A stretch of 12,138 nt of DNA, taken from Hyphochytrium catenoides (Eukaryota > Sar > Hyphochytriomycetes > Hyphochytriales > Hyphochytriaceae). The translations under genes were made by a program, and so were the position numbers. Location: positions 1,842-13,979 of the forward strand of contig FLMG01001007.1 in assembly GCA_900088475.1 (NCBI GenBank), in the 5' to 3' direction. The notes beneath the pieces were generated by a model that did not search any database, had not been told where the DNA came from, and was given only the letters and a program-made list of their open reading frames with translations. Shown piece by piece: positions 1 through 7,260 of this stretch. Numbering within the stretch: the first letter of the stretch is position 1; the number at the start of each line of letters is the position of its first letter.

Positions 1-50
1 CTCTCTCTCTCTCCTCTCTCTCTCTTCTCTCTCTCTCTTCTCTCTCCTTC
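1..50 (+). repeat. (CT)n-rich polypyrimidine tract
   Basis: Almost pure C/T with TC interruptions. It probably belongs to the intron upstream of exon 1 and serves as, or overlaps, its polypyrimidine tract. Confidence 0.85.
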
Positions 51-70
51 TTGCCGTCGTCGACCAATAG

Positions 71-200
71 CTGATGGAAGGCTCCTTGTTCCGCAGAGTG
101 TTGAATGGCCTGGTGAAGAGTTGTTATTCTGATGAGCAGATAGTGACCGCCGCCACCGTCCTGCTGAAGAAATGGGTGGCCATTGCCAAAAAGGTCAGTT
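71..200 (+). other. Exon 1: C-terminal half of a TND/TFIIS-N-like helical module
   Basis: Reads GSLFRRVLNGLVKSC, then an acidic turn, then AATVLLKKWVAIAKK. The last stretch resembles the final helix of the TFIIS N-terminal domain, where a Leu-Lys-Lys-Trp motif is typical. The acceptor is CAATAG at 65-70 after the CT tract at 1-50. The donor GTAAGG at 201 leaves phase 1, which matches exon 2. The competing GTCAGT at 194 leaves phase 0, which does not. The first half of the module would lie upstream of the window. Confidence 0.6.
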
Positions 201-3200
201 GTAAGGCAAGGATGATGAAAGAGAGGGGCCTCACCTTTTACCTTGTCTTAAGAAGGAAGGGAAAACGAATTGGAGAGATAGGACAGGAGATGGCAGAGAA
301 GGAGAAGAGAAAGAGGCAGCAAGAGGGTGAGATAAGGGTACGAGTTGGAGGTGGGGCTCTAGAGAGAGAAGTGAACCGCAATACCTATGGGCTAGAAGAG
401 AGAGTGGGCGTCCGCGCTAAGAGAAAGAAAGGAAGAGAAATGACATCAGACTAGCAAGGAGTGAGGAGAGGGTGGCAGAGAGGGAGAGAGAGGGCAGAGG
501 GGAAGAGAGAGAGACAGAGAGGGGAGAGCGGAAGAGAGAGAGAGACAGAGAGAGCGCCAATCAGAAGTGAGAGCAGTGGATTTCGAGGCAGGACGGGACA
601 TCAGCGATCGAAAGGGTTGAGTAAGTAGGCTGCTACACATGAGCAAACGCTGAGAGGGCCATGGACAAGGAGAGGAAGAGCAAAGGAGGATACACCCGGG
701 GGCGAGAGAAAATTACTTCCCAATAGCTTGTGAACTCTCCCCATCCACCACATCCCTGACGAATTCGTTTCTCTCTGGTGGTCCTGTTGTCTCCATGGGT
801 GTAGGGGCCCCAGAAGCAGGATAAGGACAAACATGAGCCTTCGGGATGTAGAAAGCCCTTCGGTCGTCTAGACAGCAAACTCGTGGCACGTGTGGATCAA
901 GCTGTGTTGAGAATAAAGAAGGCAGCCGAGGTGGGAGTGGAGATAACAGAGTGACAAGAGGAGAGAGGTGGATGTCGAAGAATATGCGGATAATGGGTTC
1001 AAGAGAGCGGATTTGTTAGATTAACTAAAGAAAAGCAATAGTAAGATGGAGAGAGAGAGACATCAGAATAGGCAAAAGCAGCTCACGCCTCTCTTCTCTC
1101 TCTTGATAGAGTTCGACGCTAGAAGAGGAGCAGCTTTCCGTTCTAGATCACTTGCTCTCCTCACTGGAGAACATTCAGATCCCGACTTTAGACGAGCTAA
1201 GAGAGAGCAAGATAGTAAGCTCCATCAGAAGTATAAGGAAATGCTGTAAGAAGAGCATGGCACACCTACCCCAAGACTCCACAGCAGCGGAAGCTATGAA
1301 AGAGAGGGTCGAAGGGATTGATCAGAGGTTGAAGCAGCTTCTCTCTTGCTGGGAGAAGATGCTTATCAACACTATGGGAGATGCCAAGCGGTCAGAAGGC
1401 AGCTCGTCCTCGCCTGCACGAGGTAAGCTTTGGCATTAGAATGACGCACTTGACTGCTCAGGCAGACTTCTGTTCCTCCTTCCTCCCTTCCGCCCTAGTT
1501 TATTGGTGGGTCTTCCCTGTCTCTCTCTCCCTTGGCAATATGCCCTGTATTGAAGCTCTCAACCTTTCCCCCATCGCCATAACTCTTTATCTCCCTCCTC
1601 CCGCCCCTCTTTGCTTGTCTCTTTCTCTTTCTCTGTCTAGCATCCTATCTCTCTATTTATTCTTGTCCATCTATCTATCTATATCTATCCCACCTCCCAG
1701 TTATGCTAGATTGCCTAGTGTTCTGCCATGTCTCCATCTCTTATGAACTATTATCAACCTCATGTTCTCTTGTAGAAGCTAATCCTAGGAGTCAAGCAGG
1801 AAGTAATGGAGAGAGCAGCCGTCTCTCGGTAGGGGATCCTTTTCTCTTTCTGGGCAACCTTTCTCGTCTCTTTCCATCGCATCTGACGCAGCATTTCCCG
1901 AAACGTGCTAACTTTCCATCTCTTCTCCTTTTCACAGGAGGGGCTCTATGCTAAGGAGAGTCCCCACCCTAGCAAAAGAATCCTTCCACTGCCAGTCAAG
2001 GACGGTGCCGCAATTCTGAAAAGGGTCGTAGGCTTTCGACTCCCTAGGGACATCCTAGACTTTGTACAGAGGTAAGCCAGGATGCCAGAAGTGGGATAGT
2101 CAGGATACGAGGTTGATGAAGGATGTCCTAGCTTCAAAGATGAGGAATGAGGCAGAAGGGCAAAGAGAGAGACAAGGTCAGACACTACTCCTTAGAGGGC
2201 AACATGGAGAAGAGGCAAAGGGCAACGCCTCTGCGGAGACAATCCATATAGACAAGACGAGAAGAGAATACATCTTCTCATTCGTACGCTCACAGCACGC
2301 TCTTTCTACCTCTTAGAGAAGAACGGATACACCGGACAAGAATGACTGGCATCCGCGATGTAGATGCGGCGTTCGATGAGTTCGAGCTGCTAAAGAAAAA
2401 TATTTATGTTCATAGGCGTAAACGGAAGATAGACGAGGTACGCCACTGTCTAACCCTTCCTGACCTTTCTCCTGTCTCCAGCTGGCTCCTTCGGTTACGT
2501 TGACTTGCTCTTGCTCCTTTACTTTCACCCACCTTCTCTTCATCATCACATCGTTTTCTCTCCCTCTTTGCACATTCCTTTTGAACCTGGAACTAATCTC
2601 CTTCACTCTCTCCCTCTTTGCACATTCCTTTTGACCTGGAAGTAATCTCCTTCGACAATCATGCTCTTCGAATCTCTTCTAATCTGACTATCGCTCACAG
2701 GATGAAGTGCCTGAATGCACTTGCACGCCAAAGGAGGATGAGTTCGGCTGCGAAGATAACTGCGTGAATAGAATGGTGAGACAGACTAGAAGAGACCGTG
2801 TTGGGGCTGTGGAAAGGCGAGGGAAGGCAAAGCATCACGTAAATGTCTATTGCTTTTGACCTCCCTTCTCCCAGCTCTATGTAGAATGCCATCCAAATTA
2901 CTGCAGATATGGGGACAAATGCTGCAACCAGAGAATACAGCGAAGAAGTATGTCCATGCACCTTGACTTAGCCTGTCCTTGAGCGCTTCCTTGTTACTAG
3001 CGTAACCCCACCAGTTCAATCACCTGTCCTCTTATCGTCCCTTCCTTCAGCCTATCGTTGCCTTCTTCAATTGAGCTTTCTTCCTTGCTCACCGTGAGCG
3101 ATCAACTTCATCAGCAGCCGCTTGCTTCTCTCTTCTTATTGTCAGAGCTCCGGCTAACAAGAGGCTTTTACTGCTTTCTTCAGTCTATCCAAGCACAAAG

Positions 3201-3860
3201 ATTATCAGAATGGAGAACAAAGGGATCGGAGTGATTCTCCTGCAGGACATTAGCTCTCACCAGCTGGTGAATGAGTACATAGGAGAGGTCATCACAGAGC
3301 AGGAGTCCTTTAGAAGGCAACAGGTGAGCCGTCCAGCTTTCCACAACAGAACCTTGACGGAAGCAAGGATCCGAGGTTGTTTAGGCAGAGACGAGAAGGA
3401 CATTGACAGGGACAGTATGTAGTGAGCTCAGGGACTGGGATCGTGCAATACGGGATCCTTGTTTCTATGGTTCTTACTTATCCTCTCTGTCTTCTGAATG
3501 CCCGTCTTCCTACTCTATGTGTCCGGCTCGCTGTCTCGCTCCCTTGCGCTCTCTTTCTCTCTCTCTTTGCTTCTCTTCTCTTCTCGCTCCCTTCTCCTGA
3601 ATCCATCGTCTCTGGATGCTCCCTCTATACGAGTAGGAGTACGCAAACGAGAAGCACAAGTACTTTATGACTCTAGGGGATGGAGAGATCATTGATGCGA
3701 CCAGGAAGAGTGGAGATGCGCGATTCATCAACCACAGCTGTGAACCCAACTGTGAGACGCAGAAGTGGAACGTCAACGGAGAGATAAGAATCGGTCAGTG
3801 AGTCCTAGCCCTCTCCCTAGGGTCTTGAGAGCAAAGAGACTTTACACTGAAGCAAGACCA

Positions 3861-3897
<37 letters not shown>

Positions 3898-5010
3898 TGT
3901 GAGACCGTAGAGAAGACCCAAAAGATGAGAGACAGAACTTAGTGGAAATGGACAGGGAAAGGAGGGGAAGGGCGAGAGTGAGGAAGGAGCTAATGTCTCT
4001 GCTGCTCGTTTTGACAGGCATCTTCAGCAAGCGTCCCATCAAAGCAGGCGAAGAATTGTCTTTCGATTACAAGTTTGAGCGGTTTGGCGAGGTAAAGCAA
4101 AACTGTCTACGGACAACGTTTTGGCTGGATCATCGTCTCAGCCTCAGTAGCTGTCCGTATCCACTATCTCCCTGTCAAAGTTCGCCTGTCTCTGTCTCTT
4201 TCTGCGCTCTCCGCCCCTTTCCCACCGGCCCGGCCCGTTACTTTTCCCTCTTCTCTCTCCCCCTCCACGTCTCTCTCACTCACAATTTCCCTCTGCAATT
4301 CAATGGTATAGGATCTTCAGCCCTGCTATTGTGGGACAAAGTCATGCAATGGTTTCATCGGCGTGACTCGAGAGCTCAAGGTGACCGAACATGTCCAAGT
4401 GCATTCTTCTCCATCCTGGTCTTGCCGGAACTATTTGTTCCGTGGGTTACTCTCACTTTGGCTGTTCGAACCCAGCGGCACACCTTCTTTGAAAGCTTTT
4501 TTTATCTTTCTTCGTCTCTCTCTCTCTCTCTCCCTTTGGTCTCCTCTGGCCGTCTTGCTTTGTGTCTAACTCTTGAAATGGCTCTTTTTTTCCCTTTCGT
4601 CTTTCTGGATTTTCCACTTCCAATGGGTCATGGCCCCGATTTAACGTGCACTCCTCTCTTAGCCGTCGAAACTCTTGAGAATCATCTCTGCCACGGACGT
4701 GAGTGGAGGCATCAACCGCAACATCCCAGGCATCCAGCCCCAGGAAGAAGCCGCTGAGACCAAAGAGAATGGAAACGAAGCAACAAGCCAACAGCAACAC
4801 ACAGATAGAGAGGAGCAAGAGAAGGAACAGACAAGCGAAAGAAAGTCACAGGACGGAGATAGTCCGGAAGAGAAAGTACTGCAGCGAGAACTTGCCTATG
4901 ACGTCGTAGACAACGTGACGAAGAAAAAGGAAGAGGACACTCTTGAAGAGGACAGGCCGGATCAATCAAGATTGATGGGAGTGAAGAACGCTGCCCGTAC
5001 TGCGTCATGA
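71..5010 (+). CDS. SET2: SET2-family histone H3K36 methyltransferase with TND-like N-terminal region (13 exons, 5' partial)
   Basis: This gene encodes a nuclear lysine methyltransferase of the SET2/SETD2 class, which in the family methylates H3K36 behind elongating RNA polymerase II. Exons: 71-200, 872-930, 1110-1422, 1776-1828, 1938-2071, 2317-2437, 2701-2775, 2875-2947, 3184-3323, 3637-3793, 4018-4091, 4312-4380, 4663-5010. All introns are GT-AG and all phases match, giving 581 codons plus TGA. Counting from codon 71-73: TND-like segments about 1-40 and 72-149, AWS about 271-320, SET about 324-443, post-SET about 446-460, then an acidic/Gln-rich tail. SET2-class hallmarks are RFINHSCEPNCETQKW, GEELSFDYKFERFGE and CYCGTKSCNGFIG; HSCEPNCETQKW fits SET2/SETD2 better than the ASH1 or NSD classes. 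ATG at 74 could initiate, but a polypyrimidine tract and AG just before exon 1 suggest an internal exon. The ends of exons 2, 4 and 13 are the least certain. Confidence 0.85.
201..871 (+). other. Intron 1 (671 bp), purine-rich with GA low complexity
   Basis: Donor GTAAGG, acceptor GTCTAG. Unlike most other introns of this gene, which are pyrimidine-rich on the coding strand, this one is strongly purine-rich from about 220 to 560 and contains an imperfect (GA)n tract at 461-556. I saw no conserved protein in it. A missed small exon is possible but not required by the phases. Confidence 0.55.
461..556 (+). repeat. Imperfect (GA)n tract in intron 1
   Basis: Purine-only stretches of GAGAGA with scattered CAGAG interruptions. 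The minus-strand open frames across it are Ser/Leu-rich translations of the repeat. Confidence 0.85.
872..930 (+). other. Exon 2: short linker exon
   Basis: Encodes SKLVARVDQAVLRIKKAAE after a Tyr codon split across intron 1. It is bounded by CTAG before 872 and GTGGGA at 931. It was chosen because both phases fit (1 in, 0 out) and the peptide is helical like its neighbours. The donor is not a strong consensus, so the 3' edge is only moderately sure. Confidence 0.55.
1110..1422 (+). other. Exon 3: complete TND/IBD-like helical bundle
   Basis: This is the longest 5' exon, 104 codons plus one base. It begins SSTLEEEQLSVLDHLLSSLE, followed by NIQIPTLDEL, SKIVSSIRSIRKCCKK, and after a polar loop DQRLKQLLSCWEKMLI. 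The order is a Leu-rich helix, a short I-x-I/T turn, a Lys/Arg-rich helix with an I-x-x-I-R-K-like core, and a closing helix ending L-x-x-x-W-E-K. This is the pattern of the TFIIS N-terminal domain and LEDGF integrase-binding-domain superfamily. The end of the exon is Ser-rich (SSSSPARG). Acceptor GATAG; donor GTAAGC at 1423. Domain assignment is by eye. Confidence 0.6.
1423..1775 (+). other. Intron 3 (353 bp), CT-rich with short TATC repeats
   Basis: Donor GTAAGC, acceptor CTTGTAG. It contains long pyrimidine tracts and an interrupted TATC/CTAT tetranucleotide run near 1668-1690. No coding signal was recognised. Confidence 0.7.
1776..2437 (+). other. Exons 4-6: linker between TND-like region and AWS
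   Basis: Exon 4 (1776-1828) reads ANPRSQAGSNGESSRLS, polar and probably disordered. Exon 5 (1938-2071) reads EGLYAKESPHPSKRILPLPV and then AILKRVVGFRLPRDILDFVQ. Exon 6 (2317-2437) carries EERIHRTRMTGIRDVDAAFD and ends with KKNIYVHRRKRKIDE, the basic pre-AWS stretch common in SET2 proteins. Donors are GTAGGG, GTAAGC and GTACGC; acceptors are GTAG, ACAG and TTAG. Exon 4 is the weakest because of its short length and GTAGGG donor, but it is the only arrangement I found in which exons 3 and 5 join in phase. Confidence 0.65.
2561..2659 (+). repeat. 50-bp imperfect tandem duplication within intron 6
   Basis: TCCCTCTTTGCACATTCCTT begins at 2561 and again at 2611. The two units continue in near identity through CTGGAA and TAATCTCCTTC, differing by a one-base indel and a few substitutions. 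The copies lie between exons 6 and 7 and do not touch coding sequence. Confidence 0.9.
2701..2947 (+). other. Exons 7-8: AWS (associated-with-SET) zinc-binding domain
   Basis: Exon 7 (2701-2775) gives ECTCTPKEDEFGCEDNCVNR and exon 8 (2875-2947) gives ECHPNYCRYGDKCCNQRIQR. The Cys pattern C-x-C, C-x3-C-x-N-R, E-C-x4-Y-C, C-x-N-Q-R matches the AWS domain that precedes SET in SET2, ASH1 and NSD enzymes and binds structural zinc. Intron 7 (2776-2874) starts GTGAGA and ends CCCAG. Confidence 0.93.
3324..3636 (+). other. Intron 9 (313 bp) inside the SET domain
   Basis: Donor GTGAGC, acceptor GAGTAG at 3631-3636. CT-rich in its 3' half. Its removal joins exon 9 (ending FRRQQ) to exon 10 (starting EYANEKHKYFM) in phase 0, restoring a continuous SET domain. 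Confidence 0.85.
3864..3894 (+). repeat. (GA)n microsatellite in intron 10
   Basis: An uninterrupted run of alternating A and G of about 31 bases, located between SET exons 10 and 11. Confidence 0.95.
4312..4380 (+). other. Exon 12: post-SET zinc motif
   Basis: Reads DLQPCYCGTKSCNGFIG then VTRELK. The C-x-C-x4-C post-SET motif supplies ligands for a zinc next to the active site and completes the catalytic unit. Acceptor GGTATAG before 4312; donor GTGACC at 4381, preceded by AAG. Reading on past 4381 gives a short aromatic/Ser-rich extension that looks intronic. Confidence 0.85.
4515..4532 (+). repeat. (CT)n microsatellite in intron 12
   Basis: A short pure CT run within a longer pyrimidine-rich intron segment. 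Confidence 0.85.
4663..5010 (+). other. Exon 13: acidic, Gln/Glu/Lys-rich C-terminal tail (end uncertain)
   Basis: After CTTAG at 4658-4662 the frame reads PSKLLRIISATD, then 103 mostly charged residues (for example EEAAETKENGNEATSQQQ and KVLQRELAYDVVDNV) to TGA at 5008-5010. The composition is a plausible disordered tail. A consensus donor GTGAGT occurs at 4699 in phase 0, so this exon may instead end at 4698 and join downstream sequence. GTGACG and GTGAAG triplets nearer the end are also in phase 0. Confidence 0.6.
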
Positions 5011-5320
5011 CCCAGGGAGGAAGAGAGACCAGAGCCTCTCACTTAAGCTCTCTCTCTCCCTCTCGTTATTTTTTATCTCTCTCTTTTCGTCTTTCTTCTC
5101 TGTCTTTTCCTCTATCTATATATATATGCTGTCTTTTATACCTCTCCCTTTTTGGGCTTGTTCCGATCAGGACTATGTACGTGAACAATGTACCCAAAGA
5201 TGGTCGAGACAATGGTACTCAGCGCTATATTATTATCAATAGGCCAGGATCACAGGGCACTAGTGTAGATAGAAATGCCTATAATCTTTAGATAGAGAAA
5301 GAGTGACATGCCCACACCAG
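5011..5320 (+). other. Region after the provisional SET2 stop: pyrimidine tract and acceptor-like site
   Basis: 5040-5160 is CT-rich with a short TATATA run near 5115-5128, ending TTCCGATCAG at 5161-5170, which looks like a 3' splice site. After it, two frames are open for short distances: one ends at TAG near 5240, the other (TMYVNNVPKDGRDNG...) ends at TAG near 5289. Neither peptide was recognised. No clear AATAAA polyadenylation signal was seen here. It could be 3' UTR or an intron of an alternative SET2 isoform. Confidence 0.4.
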
Positions 5321-5431
5321 GTACAGACATTCTTTCAACGTCTCTTTGAACAGATGTTCCACTGTCGTTTCCTGTCACTCTTCTACAACTCTCTCGTCAA
5401 TGAAAGGGATATTCATCGGCTAGCCAAGTAG
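5321..5431 (+). CDS. Candidate exon, possible alternative C-terminus of the SET2 gene
   Basis: Following CACACCAG, the frame reads VQTFFQRLFEQMF, then FLSLFYNSLVNERDIHRLAK and TAG. Its composition (amphipathic, aromatic and Leu-rich, ending in a charged helix) is unlike the simple-repeat DNA around it. It can be joined in phase 0 to the GTGAGT donor at 4699, giving a SET2 protein without the acidic tail. The D-x-x-x-L-A-K pattern faintly recalls the SRI (Set2-Rpb1 interacting) domain found at SET2 C-termini, but this is weak. A donor GTAGGG at 5427, just before the stop, could also continue the gene. Confidence 0.35.
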   Translation, partial: VQTFFQRLFEQMFHCRFLSLFYNSLVNERDIHRLAK

Positions 5432-5671
5432 GGCGCACCACCGGAACACGGCACAGTGCAAGAGGTTTGACGAGGCAACTTCTTCGTTCGTGTGCAGCTA
5501 CTGGTAGTGGTTTTCTATTTGAAAGAGCAAGCAAGTGCGCCGTCCTGGCTCTCTCCTGTCTGAGAAAGATGCCTCTTTGCTGGCTCTCTTCTATGTCATA
5601 AGTCATGAGTCATCATCCCTGTCATCTTTCCGACCCATGTGGCCCCTTGTTCTGATGCTTTGTCAATGCAG

Positions 5672-5884
5672 CAGGCAGAGAAGCTGTTGCGACAGAAAGG
5701 GACAAAGGAGGCGCGTCTCATGCGCGCCATTGGCCAAGCTTCATCGGCCCAAAGAGGCGCCAGCACCTGCGCGACGATGCCTGAGCTGCAAATGAAGACA
5801 GATCCAGCGGTGGTTGCAAGCACCGTCCGTCAGTCCATAGATAATATTAGGAAAGCATGCACCGAAGAGTTAAGCCATAGATAA
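5672..5884 (+). CDS. Candidate exon or small reading frame, unknown product
   Basis: After an acceptor-like TTGTCAATGCAG the frame reads QAEKLLRQKGTKEARLMRAI, then Ala/Ser-rich sequence, MPELQMKTDPAVVASTV, and ends at TAA (5882-5884). An in-frame ATG at 5666 would give about 72 codons. The first half looks helical and charged. The 3' end runs into the CCATAGATAA repeats, and the stop lies inside one copy, so the last 15-20 residues may not be genuine. It could be a terminal exon of the upstream gene, but no canonical donor joins it in phase to 5321-5431. Confidence 0.3.
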   Translation, partial: QAEKLLRQKGTKEARLMRAIGQASSAQRGASTCATMPELQMKTDPAVVASTVRQSIDNIRKACTEELSHR

Positions 5885-5960
5885 TATCACATCGCCCGAT
5901 TGGCCATAGATAATGTTCGGAAGCTCCTCCTTCAAAACCCCATAGCTAATGTTAGGGCCT
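5835..5960 (+). repeat. Cluster of four short repeats, consensus CCATAGATAATRTT
   Basis: Copies start at 5835 (CCATAGATAATATTAGG), 5875 (CCATAGATAATATCACA), 5904 (CCATAGATAATGTTCGG) and 5940 (CCATAGCTAATGTTAGG). Spacing is 40, 29 and 36 bp, and the sequence between copies is not conserved. Irregular spacing and degeneracy distinguish it from CRISPR or a simple satellite. Confidence 0.8.
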
Positions 5961-6530
5961 TCAAGTACAAAATACAGTATTCTACATTTCAGTGAAACAT
6001 TACCAATATTTCAAAGGGAGGAGCAATTGGATTGGTTTTGGAATCATTGAGCCTTTCATGAAACCTTTCCAAGAGGTTGTGGAGAGGACTGTAACGCCCA
6101 GAAATTCTTGTAGTCAGCCCCTCACTCCGATAATATTCCTCCCAGTGTCCATATAGTAATGTTTGGGGTATCTTTTGTTTCTAATCATTCGCCGCCTTGA
6201 GGTTCTGGAGGGGACATAAGAAAATATTGGTCACATTCGCACCTGCCAAGACGTCACCAGGGCGGGCCAGCAGCAGGATAGGACACAGAGGGGAGAGAGA
6301 TATCCAATCGCTAGAGACAGAGCGCAAGCGGGATAGGTTTACCAGTGCATTTGACGAATAGTAGCGTGAGGTAGAGTGCAAGAGAGACAGAGGAAGATGT
6401 GGAAGAGGCAGAGGAAGAGCGGGAAGAGACAGGAAGAATCAGAAAGCTTGGAGTTTTGTGCTGTAATGGCGGCGAGAGAGAGAAGGGGAGAGAGAGAGAG
6501 ACAAAGGAAGGAGGTAACGAAGAGAAAGGA
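5961..6530 (+). other. Intergenic stretch without a recognised gene
   Basis: 5961-6230 is relatively AT-rich, unique-looking DNA. 6230-6530 becomes purine-rich, grading into the GA microsatellite. I saw no conserved peptide, tRNA-like fold or transposase here. Short frames across it are GA-repeat translations. Confidence 0.5.
6127..6172 (+). repeat. Outlying copies of the CCATAG-TAATGTT motif
   Basis: CCATATAGTAATGTTTGGGG begins at 6149 and resembles the cluster at 5835-5960. CCGATAATATTCC at 6127 is a weaker match. A partial inverted match (GAAACATTACCAATATT) lies at 5994-6010. Confidence 0.5.

Positions 6531-6535
<5 letters not shown>

Positions 6536-6571
<36 letters not shown>
6536..6571 (+). 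repeat. (AG)n microsatellite, intergenic
   Basis: An uninterrupted AG alternation of about 36 bases, within a longer purine-only region (6480-6595). Confidence 0.95.
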
Positions 6572-6577
<6 letters not shown>

Positions 6578-7095
6578 AGAGAGAGGAAGACGACGGGTGA
6601 GAACCACAACTACGGTAGAGAGTGACCAAAGGAACAGAGGCTATCTTCAAAAAGAGAGAGAGAGAGAAAGGAAGAGAGAGGACAGAAAAATGTTTTGACA
6701 GGGTTGGAAGGAAGCTGATGCCCGCAATAGCTTGATCTCCAGCACCAAGAAAAGAGCCGCGGAGAATCCCCTGAGGCCGCTGCTACAGCGAGAGAGAGAA
6801 GGAGAGAGAAGAGAACACGCACAAGCGAAGCCGCTGGGCCCGCCAAACAGCAGACAAAAGACGAAGAGAAAGAAGAGGAAAACCTTCTCTTTCTTTTCTC
6901 TTTCTCCTTGTTTCTCTCTCTCTCTCTCAAAGCGTGGCAAAGACAGACCTTTGACTGAGAGAGAGGCGAAGAAAGCTAGAAGGGGAAAATATAATCCTCG
7001 CGCTGGCCCTTTGCTGCGGGGCTGATCCAAGTTTTTATGAGGAGGTTGGCGCACAGAGCGCAAAGAGAAGAAGCCGCGTGAGGCTGCGGAAGAGA
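6572..7095 (+). other. Purine-rich region upstream of the ARM/ZZ gene
   Basis: Mostly GA-rich low complexity with one pyrimidine block near 6885-6930. In the frame of the downstream gene it is open at 6732-7022 (for example KKRAAENPLRPLLQRE), but stops at 7023 and 7098 separate it from the main frame. It could contain an upstream exon or be promoter/5' flank. A segment at 6757-6788 is similar to 7108-7140. Confidence 0.4.
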
Positions 7096-7101
7096 TATAA
7101 A
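7096..7101 (+). promoter_or_regulatory. TATA-like box upstream of the ARM/ZZ gene
   Basis: TATAAA in the context GAGATATAAAGCG, 200 bp before the ATG at 7296. A start site 25-30 bp downstream would give a leader of about 170 nt containing the (GA)n tract and the small upstream frame. It rests on a single motif match. Confidence 0.25.
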
Positions 7102-7186
7102 GCGAGACCTCGCAGAAACCCCTGAGAGGCCGCTGGACAGGTGAAAAGATACTACGAGACAGAGTCGCCAGAACAACCAAACAGGG

Positions 7187-7213
<27 letters not shown>
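7187..7213 (+). repeat. (GA)n microsatellite at the 5' end of the ARM/ZZ gene
   Basis: A pure GA run of about 27 bases. In the frame of the downstream gene it encodes an Arg-Glu dipeptide repeat with no stop. If translation starts at 7296 it lies in the leader instead. Confidence 0.9.
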
Positions 7214-7217
<4 letters not shown>

Positions 7218-7260
7218 AGAGAGAGAAAGGACAACAGCAGAGAAGGCAGACAGGAACGAG

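Larger units (their letters stand above)
3184..4091 (+). other. Exons 9-11: SET catalytic domain
   Basis: Exon 9 (3184-3323) holds the N-flank and first strands, including MENKGIGVILLQDI and EYIGEV. Exon 10 (3637-3793) holds KYFMTLGDGEIIDAT and RFINHSCEPNCETQKW, the N-H-S-C pseudoknot motif contacting S-adenosylmethionine. Exon 11 (4018-4091) holds GIFSKRPIKAGEELSFDYKF with the catalytic-site Tyr of FDY. No key residue is missing. The exon 10 donor is GTCAGT at 3794; a nearby GTGAGT at 3798 would shift the frame away from the conserved G-I-F and was not used. Confidence 0.93.

Noticed and set aside
3794-3803. Donor GTGAGT at 3798 for SET exon 10
   Set aside because: It matches the consensus better than GTCAGT at 3794, but it breaks the conserved RIGIF reading in exon 11. 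An alternative acceptor at 4028 would delete the G-I-F-S strand.
3942-4757. A 271-codon + strand frame
   Set aside because: It reads through SET exon 11 into introns 11 and 12 with Ser/Leu-rich repeat translation. The conserved post-SET motif appears only when intron 11 is removed, in a different frame.
5397-5606. A 69-codon minus-strand frame
   Set aside because: No recognisable domain, and it overlaps the candidate + strand exon, which looks more protein-like.
5835-5960. CRISPR-like array
   Set aside because: Repeats are short, degenerate and unevenly spaced, the gaps are too variable, and the genome is eukaryotic.
6311-7234. Minus-strand frames rich in Ser-Leu repeats (up to 195 codons)
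   Set aside because: They are translations of the (GA)n/(CT)n simple repeats, with no domain and no independent start context.
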